Shown: positions 12,768 through 24,927 of the stretch, in pieces | Numbering within the stretch: the first letter of the stretch is position 1 | Layout: each line of letters begins with the position of its first letter | Assembly: GCA_963556195.1 (NCBI GenBank) | Contig: OY744521.1 | Location: forward strand, 127,267,959 to 127,331,958 | Origin: Sepiola atlantica | Lineage: Eukaryota; Mollusca; Cephalopoda; Sepiida; Sepiolidae | DNA length: 64,000 nucleotides | Direction: 5' to 3' | Translations under genes and position numbers: made by a program | Notes under the pieces: generated by a model | Told to the model about the DNA's origin: nothing | The model's input: only the letters and a program-made list of their open reading frames with translations | The model's database searches: none

Positions 12768-12816
12768 TTAGGGTTTAGGGCAGGGTTAAGAATTAGGGTT
12801 AGGGCAGGGTTAGGAA
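12768..12816 (+). repeat. Short interstitial telomere-like repeat
   Basis: TTAGGGTTTAGGGCAGGG followed by two more degenerate copies containing TTAGGGTTAGGG. It is too short and impure to be a telomere; it lies inside the Tigger-like shell. Confidence 0.5.
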
Positions 12817-13059
12817 AGGCTCGTTTGCTGTCAAAGACGGGGTACAAGTGGAAGAAAGCATTTCAACCGGGTACTGTTCAGCTAGCTGCGACAAATTCAT
12901 GTTGAAATTGCGTTCCTATCAATTTGCAAGTTCAGCGTTTCATTCAGTTTGAAAGTTTAGGTGTCGTCTGCTTATTCGTCTCGCTCCGGGGCTTTCCGGC
13001 GTTTAACGTAAACCGCCGGAAAACACCGAGAGACTTTTAGTGCGGGTCCTACTGTAAAA

Positions 13060-15040
13060 AAAAAAAGTACCGAATTATCAGATTGAGAATTTGTTTCCAT
13101 TTGATCACAGTAAGTAAAACACTCACCTAACAGAATTAAAAGACTAATAATCGATAAAAGATGATCGGGCAATAGTCACGTGGCTTGAAAGTAGTCGATT
13201 GCTGATAGATTGAAAATATTGTTTGAAACAGGCAAACAAATAACTACAGGTAAAACTATTAAATTCGGAGTGAAAACAAAACTTATCGAATTTTTTAATT
13301 GATGAAAGAACAAGAAAAAAAGAAGAATCGAAATTGTTTCTACGTACCCTTGATACGGACTATATTTCAGATGTTAAGATAATTCGTTATTACATAAGTG
13401 ATGCTAATATAGATCAGACACCAAGGCTGTCAATATTTTACTGATACATTTGCATCGTTACTTTTTATAGTGCTTATTTAGATTAGGACTCGAGCGAACT
13501 TGGACATCGTCGTTCGGATTAGGGTCAGAGTTAGCTCGGGTCCTAATTTGATAAAGTACCCTTTTTATAATTAGTTTTATAATGTCATTTTTTTTCAGTG
13601 ACGCGAAAGTTCTTTTTGGCGTGGTATGTTGAAATCCAAATAATGATACACTTAACTGTGAGTGAAACAAAAATAAATAAAAAGCAACCATTTACAAAAA
13701 ACAAAAAGACAATGCAACAAATATATAAGTAAAAAATAAAATAAAATGCAATGTAAATAAACCAGTGATTTTCGTTTTCAGGAACTTTTATGTGGTCCCC
13801 TTTCGGCTATTGTAAATCGTTACAGGATTATATCGAGCCAATATGGGCAGCCATGGGGGCTAATCTATTCAAGTACCGAAGATGTGACACAAAATGCAGT
13901 AAAATATGTAGTAAAAGTGAGAATTCCAAATTTCGGGGATGATGAAATCAACACAGGTGGTTGAAGAAGGGCAAAGAAAAGGACACCCAAAAAAAGAAAA
14001 ACTTTATTATTTTGACTGTCAGCTGAAAATTACGTTTTTGTCATTAATAATTGTTAAAATGATTTAAATTGTTTAGAAAATATTAAGAGGAAAATAACGG
14101 AATTTGAAAATTTGATCAAAATAAACAAACGCTAAAAATAAAAAAAAATAAAAAACGCTTTTTGGGGGCGTTATTAAAACGCCAAAAAAGCGTTTCTTTT
14201 TAAACTTTAAAAGATAGATTTCTTTTCGTTAAAAATAGATTTATATGCCACTCATTTTGAACGTTTTTTTATTATTATTCTTTAGAATAAAAGTAATATA
14301 TTTTTGAAAACCATATCAATGCATATTAAAAAAATAAAACTTGATAAAGTGTTAGGTGTTTTTTTGTTAACATTTTTAAATATTTGGGTTTTATTTTGAA
14401 AATATGCATTTCAAAAGCATCAATTTCTAAGAAAGTTTTGATAAGCAATAAAAAAAAAATAAATAAATAAAAAAATTTAAAATTATATTCGTATTTTTTA
14501 AATTATTGAAGAAAGTTAAATTAAAATAATTTATTATTTTAAATTTAATAAGATTAAATATTTAAGATTTGTGTATAATTCTTTTGTTTAGGCTTTAAAT
14601 CAATTAATCAAAAGGAACTTAAATAACGAATATTTTCGACTTTTATTAATAAAAAAGTGTAAATATTTATTAAAAGAAAAACGAAACAGATTTTTAAAAT
14701 AAAAAAAAAAAATCTAAATCATCCCACATGGCAAGGATTGTTTTGTTTGTTTTTTTTATATCCAAGAAATTTAAATACATTTTTGTTTAAATAAAGTAAT
14801 CTATAATTAAATAATGTTTATTAAAAAGTTTTTTAAAACTAAATCGAAAAATACTTTAAACCTAAAAAATTGAACGGATGTAAGCAAAAAAGGAGTGAAC
14901 ATGAGACAAGAAAAAAAACGAGTTTATGTGGATTTAACAAAAATGCAATTATCTCATCTGAAAACTACGCGATCTCAATTTGATAAACTCATCTTACAGT
15001 AAAAAGAGTTGATTTATTTGAGTTTAAAATAATGAATATT
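13060..15040. other. AT-rich non-coding DNA
   Basis: Mostly A/T runs, extreme between 14,000 and 14,880. Two small palindromes are present: ATTAGGACTCGAGC with its imperfect complement (13,482-13,548), and AAACGCTTTTT paired with AAAAAAGCGTTT (14,150-14,195). No gene or transposon domain is visible. Confidence 0.5.
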
Positions 15041-15048
15041 ATTGTTTA

Positions 15049-15423
15049 ATGATTGTAAAAATTCGAGAATATGTTAAAAGTAATCTACAACTCTTCCTTT
15101 TTCTCGAATCGCGTGGTTGTGTAAGGCCGTGCGAATACGCCCGCCACTTCCATGGATTTCCTTACCTTTCGCCTGTCATAAGGTTTCGACAAAGTGTGGG
15201 TTCGCTTGGGCCTGATTTTTCCTCCAAATTCTCTGTTGGCCATTTAAAATCAATCTTGGACAATCACGGAATTGACCACTTAGGTTTAATATGCGTGACT
15301 GTAGGAAAAAGAGGGTCAACTATAGTTGCGTTCGAGGCCACTAAATATGGCGGCAATACAAACTTTGTTTCGATTGGTGAGTTGAGAAGTCACATGACAC
15401 ACGGTTATCTCCCCTTCGTTTAA
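15049..15423 (+). CDS. Unrecognised 124-codon ORF
   Basis: A single open frame with ordinary base composition sits between very AT-rich flanks, which is why I list it. The product starts MIVKIREYVKSN and ends THGYLPFV. It has one short hydrophobic run (LQLFLFL) but no clear signal peptide, and two cysteines close together (RGCVRPCEY). I recognise no domain. No splice sites, promoter or polyadenylation signal can be tied to it. It could be a chance ORF in a degraded mobile element, and a Helitron-like hairpin starts only about 40 bases after the stop. Confidence 0.25.
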   Translation: MIVKIREYVKSNLQLFLFLESRGCVRPCEYARHFHGFPYLSPVIRFRQSVGSLGPDFSSKFSVGHLKSILDNHGIDHLGLICVTVGKRGSTIVAFEATKYGGNTNFVSIGELRSHMTHGYLPFV

Positions 15424-15463
15424 CAGAAGAATCACACAGATTTTCCATATTAAGATGACGTTA

Positions 15464-15497
15464 AAGAGTCATACCCGTGACCCGCTGGGTCACAACC
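15464..15497 (-). repeat. Degenerate Helitron 3' end
   Basis: ACCCGTGACCCGCTGGGTCA contains a 6-bp stem hairpin (TGACCC...GGGTCA) and matches the terminus at 45,567 except for one loop base. The CTAG expected just before it is mutated (AGTC). No 5' end was assigned. Confidence 0.45.
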
Positions 15498-15499
15498 AT

Positions 15500-16830
15500 T
15501 ACGACTATTTGTTCAACTTTGATTTCATTCGACAATTCATAAACTATCATATATCTGTTCAGAAATTCTCCTTGCATAGCTAAAAATAATAAGTCTCTTT
15601 ACTTATATATTATCTTTGTGGATGATATACACGCTATGTAAATTAGCTGGAAAAAGAAAGGTACTTTTTCTCTAAATGCTCAGAAAGACATTAAAACCTA
15701 TTAGAGAGTGGGTGAATCAACATAGAGTGAGAGTTGGGGAGAGAAATAGATAGATGGCAAGAGAGAAAAGGGTGATTTGTTCAATTAATTATAAATTAGA
15801 ACAATTAAAATAGAATTTATTCAAACATAATTCAATCCAAGAACTAACTTATATTTTAGCATGTGTTTTGTGTTATTATAGAATATAGGAAAAAAGCCTT
15901 ATGGAAACAAACGTTGATTCACTCACATTTACTATAATAATAGATATAGAGGATAACACTAGTATTCGAGTATATATATATGGTTTATTTTTTATACAAA
16001 CATTTGTAACTACACATTTGCAAACATATCAATTCTAGCCGGGAATCAGTTTAACTTTGTCAGGCTAAGTTCATAATATGAAGACGGAGATAAAAATTAA
16101 AGAACATTCGTTTGGAGAGGTAGCAAAGGTCGCATGGCATTGCTTTAATTTAAAAAATTAAAATATGAAAGTTGATATTTTTTATTTTATTAACTTTTCT
16201 ATGTTTTGAGTATATGTTTTGCTGGGACAGGATAAAATCTGTTATAATTCTCCCAACTTTCAAATGGGGTGAGGAGCTGTAAGCAGCCATACAACTGGGG
16301 CATTCAAGACCATCACTAAAAACAAAACAACAACTAACAATGATGAATCTTGCATTTTAGCAAATTGTCATATAAAAAAACACAGGTATGTGTAACTGCA
16401 AATATATGGTCTATTGCATACAATGCACTAAATGCAACAGTTTCTACATCCATCGTAATGTGAGTCACCTGCACATATGAGTCAAGGAGCACTTGCACAC
16501 AGGAGCATTTTGATTGTACAAACACCTCGCCATATGCCACAATCCCAATAAGAATATCAAAAACAACATAATAGCCACCAAGAGGAATGTTGGTAACCTC
16601 AGAATCATTGAATCAATCTTTATAGCCGAACTCAAACCAACCATTAATAATAGTTAAGAACAAACTGTTTACGTGAGAATAAATGTGTGTATGAAAACCC
16701 AACTGTTTCTTTGCTTTTGATCTTTTCTCTTTCTTCCAACATTTGCATGTGTTATCACGATAACGCAACACACAAAATGGTGGCCTCATTTATGGGAAAG
16801 ATATACCCAAACATATTTGATAGATTTTTT
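15500..16830. other. No recognised feature
   Basis: AT-rich, low-complexity DNA with short chance ORFs; possibly the body of the Helitron relic that ends at 15,464. A TATATATA run lies near 15,970. Confidence 0.35.
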
Positions 16831-17910
16831 TTTGATTGATGATTGATATCCCATAATGTCTAGTGGCCAATATTCATATGATTTCCCTCCACCTCTCACG
16901 ATCATTAGCAATTCACACCACTTCTTCTACTGATAACCCTGTCCATTCTAGCACGTTGTCCATCCACTGCTTGGTCTGCGAGAACCATGTACCCAACTTT
17001 GTAGTATGATGTTCACTAGAGTTTGATGTCGTAATACATGGCCGAACCATCGTAGTTTGCAGTGTTTGATGGTAATAATTGTTGGCTCACTGTGTCCCGC
17101 TTAATCTTCATTTAATTTATTAACGTAAACATTAGTTTTATAAGCGTGCCACGGTATATTTAAAATCTTTCTCAATGCCTTCATGTCAAATGCGTGAATT
17201 CTTCTTTCCTAATCTTTCAGGATGGTACAGCTCTCATAATCGTATAATAATATAGATATTACCAGTTATTTATATAACCATAATTTCGTTTGCACCGTTA
17301 TCTGACGACTTTTCCATATAGTTTTCAGGGGGTTAATACAAGATATAGCAATGCCAATTCTTGTCTGGATCTTTTTCTCTGATGTACTATCTGCTGTTAC
17401 AATGGTGCCCAGATATTTAAATTTATTGACGTTCTCTAGTTGTTTACCGTACATCCGTATATCACTGACAATAATCTCTCTGCTGTTTACAAATAACTTA
17501 CCTTTTTCTGCACTTATTTCTATCTCGTATCTTGCCAATTCTTCCAACCTGCTGGTCAGTTCTTGCAGATCCTGTTCATTGCTGCTTAACATATCAATGT
17601 CGTCTGCATTTCTAAGGCCACAGATCTTCCTACCACTGATGGTCACGTTCGGCTCATAATCACCTAAGGCATCAAGCATGATGGCTTCCAAGAACAGGTT
17701 GAAGAGTACCGGCGATAACAGACATCCTTGTCTTACGCCAACAGTTGTTTTAAACTTTTCACCAATTTTGCAGTTTGTACGTAAGTTTGTGTTGAACTGA
17801 TATTGGAAATAAGTCCACGTGCAACAGGTCAGCCATCTTGGATATTGAAGCTTTCTTGTTGACATCAAGAGCGCGTAGCTTACAGCAGGTTTTGGTTTGT
17901 GTCTCAAGAG
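16830..17910 (-). pseudogene. LINE reverse transcriptase, minus strand
   Basis: The minus strand has an open stretch of 213 codons (17,907 down to 17,266) covering RT palm and thumb: GVRQGCLLSPVLFNLFLEAI (the QG..LSP..FN block), then RNADDIDMLS where active elements have YADD or FADD, then NKFKYLGTIV, the thumb GYLG-type block. Text below 17,266 continues the C-terminus in other frames (to about 16,860). The catalytic aspartates are present, but the upstream RT half and the endonuclease are missing. It resembles RTE/L2-type LINEs; the exact clade is not determined. Confidence 0.7.
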
Positions 17911-18399
17911 AGGAGTTTGGTAGTCGAACTCAGCGACGTGGGTTAATTAAATGGTAGTGGCCTGCTTGCAGTTAAAGAGAAAGAAGACTGCCGAGCGCTT
18001 TCTTAAATAATTTTCTGGACCAGTGTTCTGGTCACATGAGAGATTGTTTTGATTGAGCAAATCAGAATAGAAATTAAATGTTTGTTTCAATTAGAGGCCA
18101 GCTTAGAAGTCAAGCAGATATTTCAAACGCCGTTAATGGCGGCTGTTGCTGCTGCTGTTGTTGTTGTTGTTGTTGCTGTTTGTAGTACTACTGCTACACA
18201 TTTGCATTTATTTTATACATTTATGATTAGCCGAGAGAAGGAAGGGTGTCTAGGTACAGATTGACTCATGGGAAGGAGGCCTGTTGAGTATGGTTTGGTT
18301 TGGTTTGGTTTGTTTAAGGCATATCAACCATCTGTGGGTTATTTAATGCCGAATAAAGTTGTCAAAATTAATGGTATAGGTAGTATAATTATTTATATT

Positions 18400-18840
18400 C
18401 CGAGAATACATTACTCTTTGAAGACATTACTCTTTGAAGACATTACTCTTCGAAAACATTACTTTTTGAGAATAACCACACTTGACCTGGAAAAAACTCA
18501 AGCAATCCTACAAGCTATAGATCTATACCACTAGTTTTGTGTTGTTTGAAATATAGTTGTAAAATATCATTCTATAAGTAGGGTAATTATTTATATTCCT
18601 AGAATACATTGCTCTTAGATAACCAGAATACATTGCTCTTAGATAACCAGAATACATTTCTCTTAGTATGAACCCCACACATGGGGATCGTGGTCAACCG
18701 CACACACAGGTGTATGATATCCTGGTCACGGTGCCAAATATGAACCCCACTCGCGTGCACGGTGGTCTCGTCAACCGCACATCTGTGACACCTAAGTTGC
18801 GGTGCCAGACTGTGACTCCCACTCGTGCACACGATCGTTG
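18400..18840. repeat. Short tandem motifs
   Basis: 18,405-18,475 repeats ACATTACTCTTTGAAG three or four times; 18,600-18,666 repeats GAATACATTGCTCTTAGATA. 18,667-18,840 holds two or three diverged copies of a roughly 70-bp unit containing ATGAACCCCAC and GTCAACCGCAC. The 18.4-18.66 motif recurs at 19,925-20,120. Confidence 0.55.
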
Positions 18841-21350
18841 TAGTGGCAATAAAAAAATATATAGATCGAAATTCCTCTCAGCCGGGATGGCAACAATGAT
18901 GATGATGACGTCGTCGATCTTGTTGTCTCGTCCAGCTACAAATACATTCCCACGTTGAAACTGTTTATATCAGCGAGCGATCACTGGGCAAACAGCAATC
19001 GGTTGGCTCTGTGAGGGGGAAAGATCATTCAAAGCAGAACAAAAGGAAAAGAACAATGTTTAACAACTCGGTCAGGGTTTTTATATAGAAGAGTAATTAT
19101 TAATAAAATAAAAGAATTGATTTCAAATTGGATTAATGTCTACTGTATTCATAAATGTCTATAGCAAAAGTTTGTGTCTTCTCTAAGTTATCTCGTTAGT
19201 TCTGTGTGTGTGTGTGAATTTGTTTCACAAGTTGTCGTTTAAGTCACTAATCAGTGGGCGAAGCGACGATGGGGAGTTCGTCATCGATGCACGGTGTCGG
19301 GCACGTCCGACTCTGTCTGAATCCAACTCTAACTCTGACTGTGTACTGTCTGCCGTGCGTGAAAAACGCACATTCTTTTATTGAAGGTGTCTATCGTCGT
19401 ACACCCCCTTCTCCACCATCTTTCTTCTCTACGTGTCCTCTTCTCTCAAGGGGGGTGGGAACACGGGCCTCGTTCCCCCCTTCCTTAAAATAAATGGAAT
19501 TTTCTTTCTGGCGTTATCGCATAAATAATAGCTTTCTCATTCTTGCCGTGTGGGCCGAAGGCGCTCTGCCGTAATTAACGATGACAGGCCCAAATAATTC
19601 TCTGCCAAGTTAAACAGAACAACATCGTTTTATTGGTATTATTGGAATTAAATCTAAGATTATGGAATTACATTATCTCTAACTTCCCATCTAGCAACTG
19701 TCTCCTTACCTGGGGAGGCAATGGATTTTGACTGAAAAACACAACCCAACCAGATAAACCGGCGCCTCTTTCCTGTCGTCTGAATAAGTTCGTTTCTACA
19801 TCAAATATATACTAGTTTTATATCTCCACTTCGTCTCTACACAGGGCCTAGCATCACCACCAAGATGCATACTAGCGCATAACCAGGGTACCCGATCCCC
19901 ATGGGGCCCCAGATACTTTGTCACATTAGATAACCAGAATACATTGCTCTCAGAATACATTGGTCTCAGAAGGGAATTTCACAGTGAAAGCAGAAACATT
20001 ACTCTTAGAAAGGGAACTTTACTGAGAGAGATCAGCATTGCTCCCAGAAAACACTATTCCAAGAAAAACATTACTCCCAGAAAAGCATTACTTTAGAAAC
20101 GTTACTCTTTGAAAATCTTACTCTTTGGCACTGATAATCTTCTTTGCTCTCAACGTGATTGACCGCTTTCTAGTATCTATTTGAGGAGAAAAAGAAAAAT
20201 AAGATATAAGATTTTGATTTTTTGAAGAATCAGATTGAATAATACGGTTAGGGATAAATTTATGGATACTCGAGCATGACATGACCAGCCGATTGATCAA
20301 ATTGGGCCTCTCCAACCTCCCGTCTAGCCAAAGTAAGAACCCGATGTGACCAAGCCACGGACCGCTCAGTCACCAGGATCCCATCCTAAGATATCACGGG
20401 TTGCCACGCATGGCCTACAGGTGGCCCCGTTATAGATTGGGGGGGGGGTCTTACCCCTCTGCATGGGGTTGCAGTTGGCGAATTCTAAGCCCCTGCCAAT
20501 GGGGCAAGACTGTTGAGAATAAGCCAATAGCAAAGAAAGAATCAAGTTTATTAACAACTTGGGAATGAAAAATAAAGAGTTAGTAGATAATGAGAGTTTT
20601 TTAGTGTGTAAGAAGAAATTGAATAGCCATGTTTATTTCAGCTGACACTGTGTGAGTTTACATGTGACAGTGTGTGTAAATTGAGTAAGCATTGTAGGTG
20701 TGTGTGTATATTAGATTGCCTCTGTTTTGTCAGTTAGAGAGTGTATCTATGCCTTGTCAGTTGCTTGATAGCCTTTTGCATGGTTGTATAAGGGATTGAT
20801 TTAGAAGCTGTGGCTGAAATTTCCACCACTGGAATTCGCCACCGGATAGGTCCTCCCTGTCTTGCCTATGACTTTGTCCACTAAGGATGCAAGCTGTTCG
20901 ACCATACCCATTTCCATCATGGGGGTGGGTGTAAGATGTACGGTAGATGGTAGTCAGGATACAAATAATTGCCTCAATAATCTGCTACCTGCTGGGGAAC
21001 CCTCAGCCAACTCAGGCATTGGCTAGGCAACTGGTCTCCGAATAACTCATCATTTACGAATGTTTTAAAACGACGTTCAGCAGAAAGAGATATGAGATGA
21101 AATACTTCACTCTTCACACTATCATAAGAACCCCAGGTCTTTCACAGTAGCCATTAAAGATGCCGGAAACACACTAAGTAATAAGTTTAACTGCTTCGAC
21201 TCTGAAGTTATACCATGGACGACGAAGTGCACCTCTCAATTTGTGCAAACCACATGAGGACATCACCGAAAAAAGCTGGTATAGAATTACTACTATTTGT
21301 CGATAGGAATAAATATGATTCCAAATAATCAATCATCAAAAAGAAAGAAC
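18841..21350. other. Non-coding, low-complexity
   Basis: No gene or terminal repeat identified. 19,925-20,120 carries diverged copies of the ACATTACTCTTAGA motif also found at 18.4-18.66 kb. A poly-G run is at about 20,440. 21,060-21,360 is the left flank of the mariner and shows no domain. Confidence 0.4.
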
Positions 21351-21360
21351 GCCTGAAGTA

Positions 21361-22629
21361 TTAGGTTGGTGCAAAAACAATGGCGTTTTCTCATATATGT
21401 TATATTTATATATGTTTTCTGAATTAATTTATTGATAAATATAGCGTTGTTATAGGTCATTTTAAAGTGTGTATTTCGCTCTATCGAATCGTGTTATTCG
21501 TTTCCATTTTTAATCTCTTCATTTATTGTTTTTACAGGCTTTTCGACAGAATGGGCAAAATTGAAATCCGCACGATATTCTTGTTCCAGTTCAAACTAGG
21601 CTGAAAAGCTGCCGAGACAGCTCGTGACATCAATGATGCATTTGGCCCAGGAACCACTAACGAACGTACGGCACAAAGGTGGTTCAAGAAATTTCGCAAT
21701 GGTGACGAGAGCCCTGAAGAAGAAGACGGTCAAGGCCGGGCGACTGCGGTTGATAACGAAGATCTGAAAGCCTTAATTGAAGCCGATCCTCGTAAAACCA
21801 CACAAGAAGTTGCTGATGAACTCGAGGTCGACCACTCAACAGTCGTTCGCCATTTGAAGCAAATAGGGAAGTCAAAAAAGCTGGATAAATGGGTGGCGAA
21901 CGAATTGAACGATAATAAAAAAAAATCGTCGTTTTGAGGTGTCTACTACGCTCTTGCTGCGCAACAGAAACTGCCCATTTCTCAAGCGAATTGTGACGTG
22001 TGATGAGAAGTGGATCCTCTATGACAATCGGCGACATTCGGCACAGTGTATGATAGTCGAAGAAGCTCCAAAACACTTACCAAAAAAAGATTATGATGAC
22101 TGTTTGGTGGTCTGCGACCTGTCTCATCCATCACAGCTTCTTGAATACGGGCGAAACGATTACGGCGGAGAAGTACTGCCAACAAATTGACGAAATGCAC
22201 CAGAAGCTCCAACGTATGCGCCCGAGATTGGTCAATATACAGGGACCAATTCTCCTCCATGGCAACGCTCGCCCGCATGTTGCACAACTGACCCTGTAGA
22301 AGCTGAATGAATTGGGCTACGAGACTGCCTCATCCGCCATATTCACCGGACCTCTCGCCCACCGATAATCACTTTTTCAAGTATCTCGACAACTTCCTGC
22401 GCGAGAAATGCTTCAAAAGCCGAGATGATGCCGAATCGGCCTTCAATGACTTCATCGCTTCCAGAACTCCGGATTTTTATGATAATGGAATAAGTAAACT
22501 TGTTTCCCATTGGCAAAAATATGTTAGTTTTAATGGTTCTTATTTTGATTAATAAAGTTAGGTATAAAAGAAGTTATGGTCTTTTAAAGTTGAACGTCAA
22601 AAAACGCCATTGTTGTTGCACCAACCCAA
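21361..22629 (+). mobile_element. mariner transposon, cecropia-type, both ends present
   Basis: The left end TTAGGTTGGTGCAAAAACAA and right end, in reverse complement TTGGGTTGGTGCAACAACAA, are mariner inverted repeats, bordered by TA on each side (21,359-21,360 and 22,630-22,631). Length of 1,269 bp is usual for mariners. TIR and transposase resemble the cecropia subfamily (the Hsmar1 type). Confidence 0.93.
21551..22552 (+). pseudogene. mariner transposase, inactivated
   Basis: Begins ATG at 21,551 (MGKIEIRTIFLFQF) and ends at TAA 22,550-22,552, about the family's usual length. Order: helix-turn-helix DNA-binding region (KAAETARDINDAFGPGT; DHSTVVRHLKQIGK), then the D,D34D catalytic core. 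The first aspartate is in TCDEKWILYDN (about 22,000). The second lies in LLHGNARPHVA (about 22,255), where families have HDNARPH, so the catalytic D is G here. The third, in YSPDLSPTDNH (about 22,340), is kept. There is also a stop at about 21,603, a frameshift at the A run near 21,920, and a stop near 22,297. It would cut and rejoin its own ends at TA sites if intact; here it cannot. Confidence 0.9.
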
Positions 22630-23142
22630 TAGATGAAGAGCTCGTGAAATGAACAAATTGGAAATGAAAACAAAAGACATTAATATCAAAAGGGACAGAT
22701 TCTCCTTGAGGGTGAAGGCGTTAAGCAACGAAACCTGGGAAATAATTGAAAAATATTATGTCTTGACTTTCTTTAGGTAACACACCTAATATAAATACAA
22801 ATCATCGCTTGGCAAGACTAGGAAAGCTAGAATAGACCGAAGCAGCATTTAGAGCTATTCATAAGATCAATTGCGAAAAATGGTGTCACGAAATATTCAG
22901 CAGAAAAGTTGTGCGATTAACATATTATGTGGTAAGGTTAAAAATCAGAATTTATGTACTTTTTTTTGTTTTCATCTATTTTTGTAAAATGACAAAAAAA
23001 AAATAAATGATTCATTAAGTTAAGAAGTAGAAAAACATTTATTCTAACTTAGATATAAAAAATTTCAAAGCAGCCATGTTTGGATCTGGTCGTGCAGGCA
23101 TACAACTTTTTTATAATATTTTTTATGATTAGAAGTATTGAT

Positions 23143-23480
23143 TTACTCCTCTCCAGGAGTTAGGCACAAGGCCAGTTTTTATCTTACTCCCACAAGTATA
23201 ATGTGACCCAAGGGAAAGTATAATGTCGGGAAAGTGGGGTTTAAAAATTGCCTGGGCAGCCCCGTCTGCATTCACCGATAAGGGCGCCTCAGGCAGTAAG
23301 CAATAAACTTACTCCTCTCCAAAGAGGGGAGGCGAAGCCTGGGAGGGTGGACCTCCTAGAACTGCACAGGACCGACCCATAGACCGGCGTAAATCAAGCC
23401 CCGAAGGCCAAGACAATACCAGTCTATGGGGTGCAGTATCCATCGGAACAGATACTACACTTTGATCTTAGTCAAAATCC
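23143..23480 (-). mobile_element. SINE with U2 snRNA-like head
   Basis: On the minus strand the right-hand 45 bases read GACTAAGATCAAAGTGTAGT and ATCTGTTC, matching the highly conserved 5' region of U2 snRNA (GGCTAAGATCAAGTGTAGTATCTGTTC), including the branch-point-recognition sequence GTAGTA. A body of about 280 bases follows and ends in CTCCTGGAGAGGAGTAAAT. The same head-body arrangement occurs at 38,738-39,075, and the body alone at 12,048. SINEs with snRNA-derived heads are known from a few animal groups. Confidence 0.7.
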
Positions 23481-24927
23481 TGAATTTAAACCATCATAGT
23501 TTGTATTACATTTAAAAACCAATTACGATTTTTTCTCCCCTTTTTTTTATAAAAGCATAAGGATCTCCGACAACAATTGAAACATTATGCAATAAATAAC
23601 ATGCCAGAAAATATAAAACCCATGAGAAAATGTACCTACTTACATTACAGTGGCCATTCGGAATGGTCTCTTGGTAAATTCACGATAATATTTTGGGTTG
23701 TGCCCAAACACTGTTTTTCAAAATTATTTTTTTGTTTTAGTCTCTTTAAACTTTGGAGTAGGACAAGAAAGCCTCTGTTAAAAACTGCATGGTTTCCTTA
23801 TTGAAAATAATTTATTTTTTTTAAATATCTGTCGGCAGAGACATTTTGTTTGAAAATGTTGGAATAGAAGTTGGGATTACATAAAAAATTTGGCATATTT
23901 TTCTAATTTTTTGCATGTATATATCTTCTCTGGAATTTATATGAGAGAAATCCTGTTCGAAGGGAGGACCGGAATATAAAGATAGTTGTTCAGCAGGCTG
24001 GCTTTTGTCAAAAACAGAATGTGGTATTCTGGAGTTCCATCTCGTCTTGCCGCTTCTGGTAAAGGATGTGAACAGGTTATGACATCTTATTGTCACAACG
24101 TTTTATCAGGAACTGAATCATCTTTGGCGCCAAGCTTTTTGAGTGCCAACTTTTTAAAAAAGCATAGATCATATGCAGTTTGGTTTTATGTCTGGGCAAA
24201 GTACCACTAGTGCTATATTAATCCCGAGATAAATACAAGAGAAGTATTTTGATAAGAAACTGTATTTTGCTTTTGTAGATCTGGAAAAAGCTTTTAACAG
24301 AGTGCCAGAGATGTTGTCTGGTGGGCTTTGCATAAATTAGGGGCAAACAAGTGGTTGGTGATGGTTATTCAAGTAATGTACAGAAATGCTCAAAGGGAGT
24401 CGGGTGCAATTTACACAAGAAGTGCAGTGAAATTACTTGTAGGTTGCGACAGAATAACCAGTTTGTGTGCAAGAAGTGTAAAACAATGGAGATGGATGAG
24501 AACTCAAATGTGGACAAAGTATATTTGGATGGCGAAGCTATTGAGGTTGTTGAGAAGTTTTGTTACATGGGTGATACCACTGGAGCACAGGGTGGAGCAG
24601 CTGCTGGTATGATTGCAACAGTTAGGGGTGGATGGAGTAAGTCCAGAGAGCTTCTGTCTTTACTAACCAGAAGAGTGTTACAATTTTCGATCAAGGGAAG
24701 AGTCTGTCAGACATGTGTACACAGTGTGATGCTGTATGGAAGTGAAACCTGGCCATTGAGGATATACGTTGCATGGAGAGAAATGATATGAGAATCATAC
24801 GATGGATGTGTTATGTGAGTCTTAAAGACAAGCTTAGTTCTGATGGTCTCAGAGAAAGATTAAATCTGGACAATATAGGGAGATGTGTAGTATGACCATG
24901 CTGAAATAATGGATGATGTAGAACAGT

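Larger units (their letters stand above)
11511..13054. mobile_element. pogo/Tigger-like DNA transposon shell with nested insertions
   Basis: The left end CAGTAGGACCCGCGCTAAAA and the right end, in reverse complement CAGTAGGACCCGCACTAAAA, are near-identical terminal inverted repeats, and each is bordered by TA, the target of Tc1/mariner/pogo elements. Similarity continues inward in patches (GTTTACGTTAAAC near 11,560 and its complement near 13,003). No transposase is readable; about 0.9 kb of the interior is later insertions. Assignment to pogo/Tigger rests on TIR start, TA target and length only. Confidence 0.6.

Noticed and set aside
12768..12816. Telomere or telomere-adjacent sequence
   Set aside because: Fewer than ten impure TTAGGG-like units inside a transposon.
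23436..23480. Functional U2 snRNA gene
   Set aside because: Only the 5' portion matches, with substitutions; the Sm site and the 3' stem-loops are absent and the rest is a repeated SINE body.
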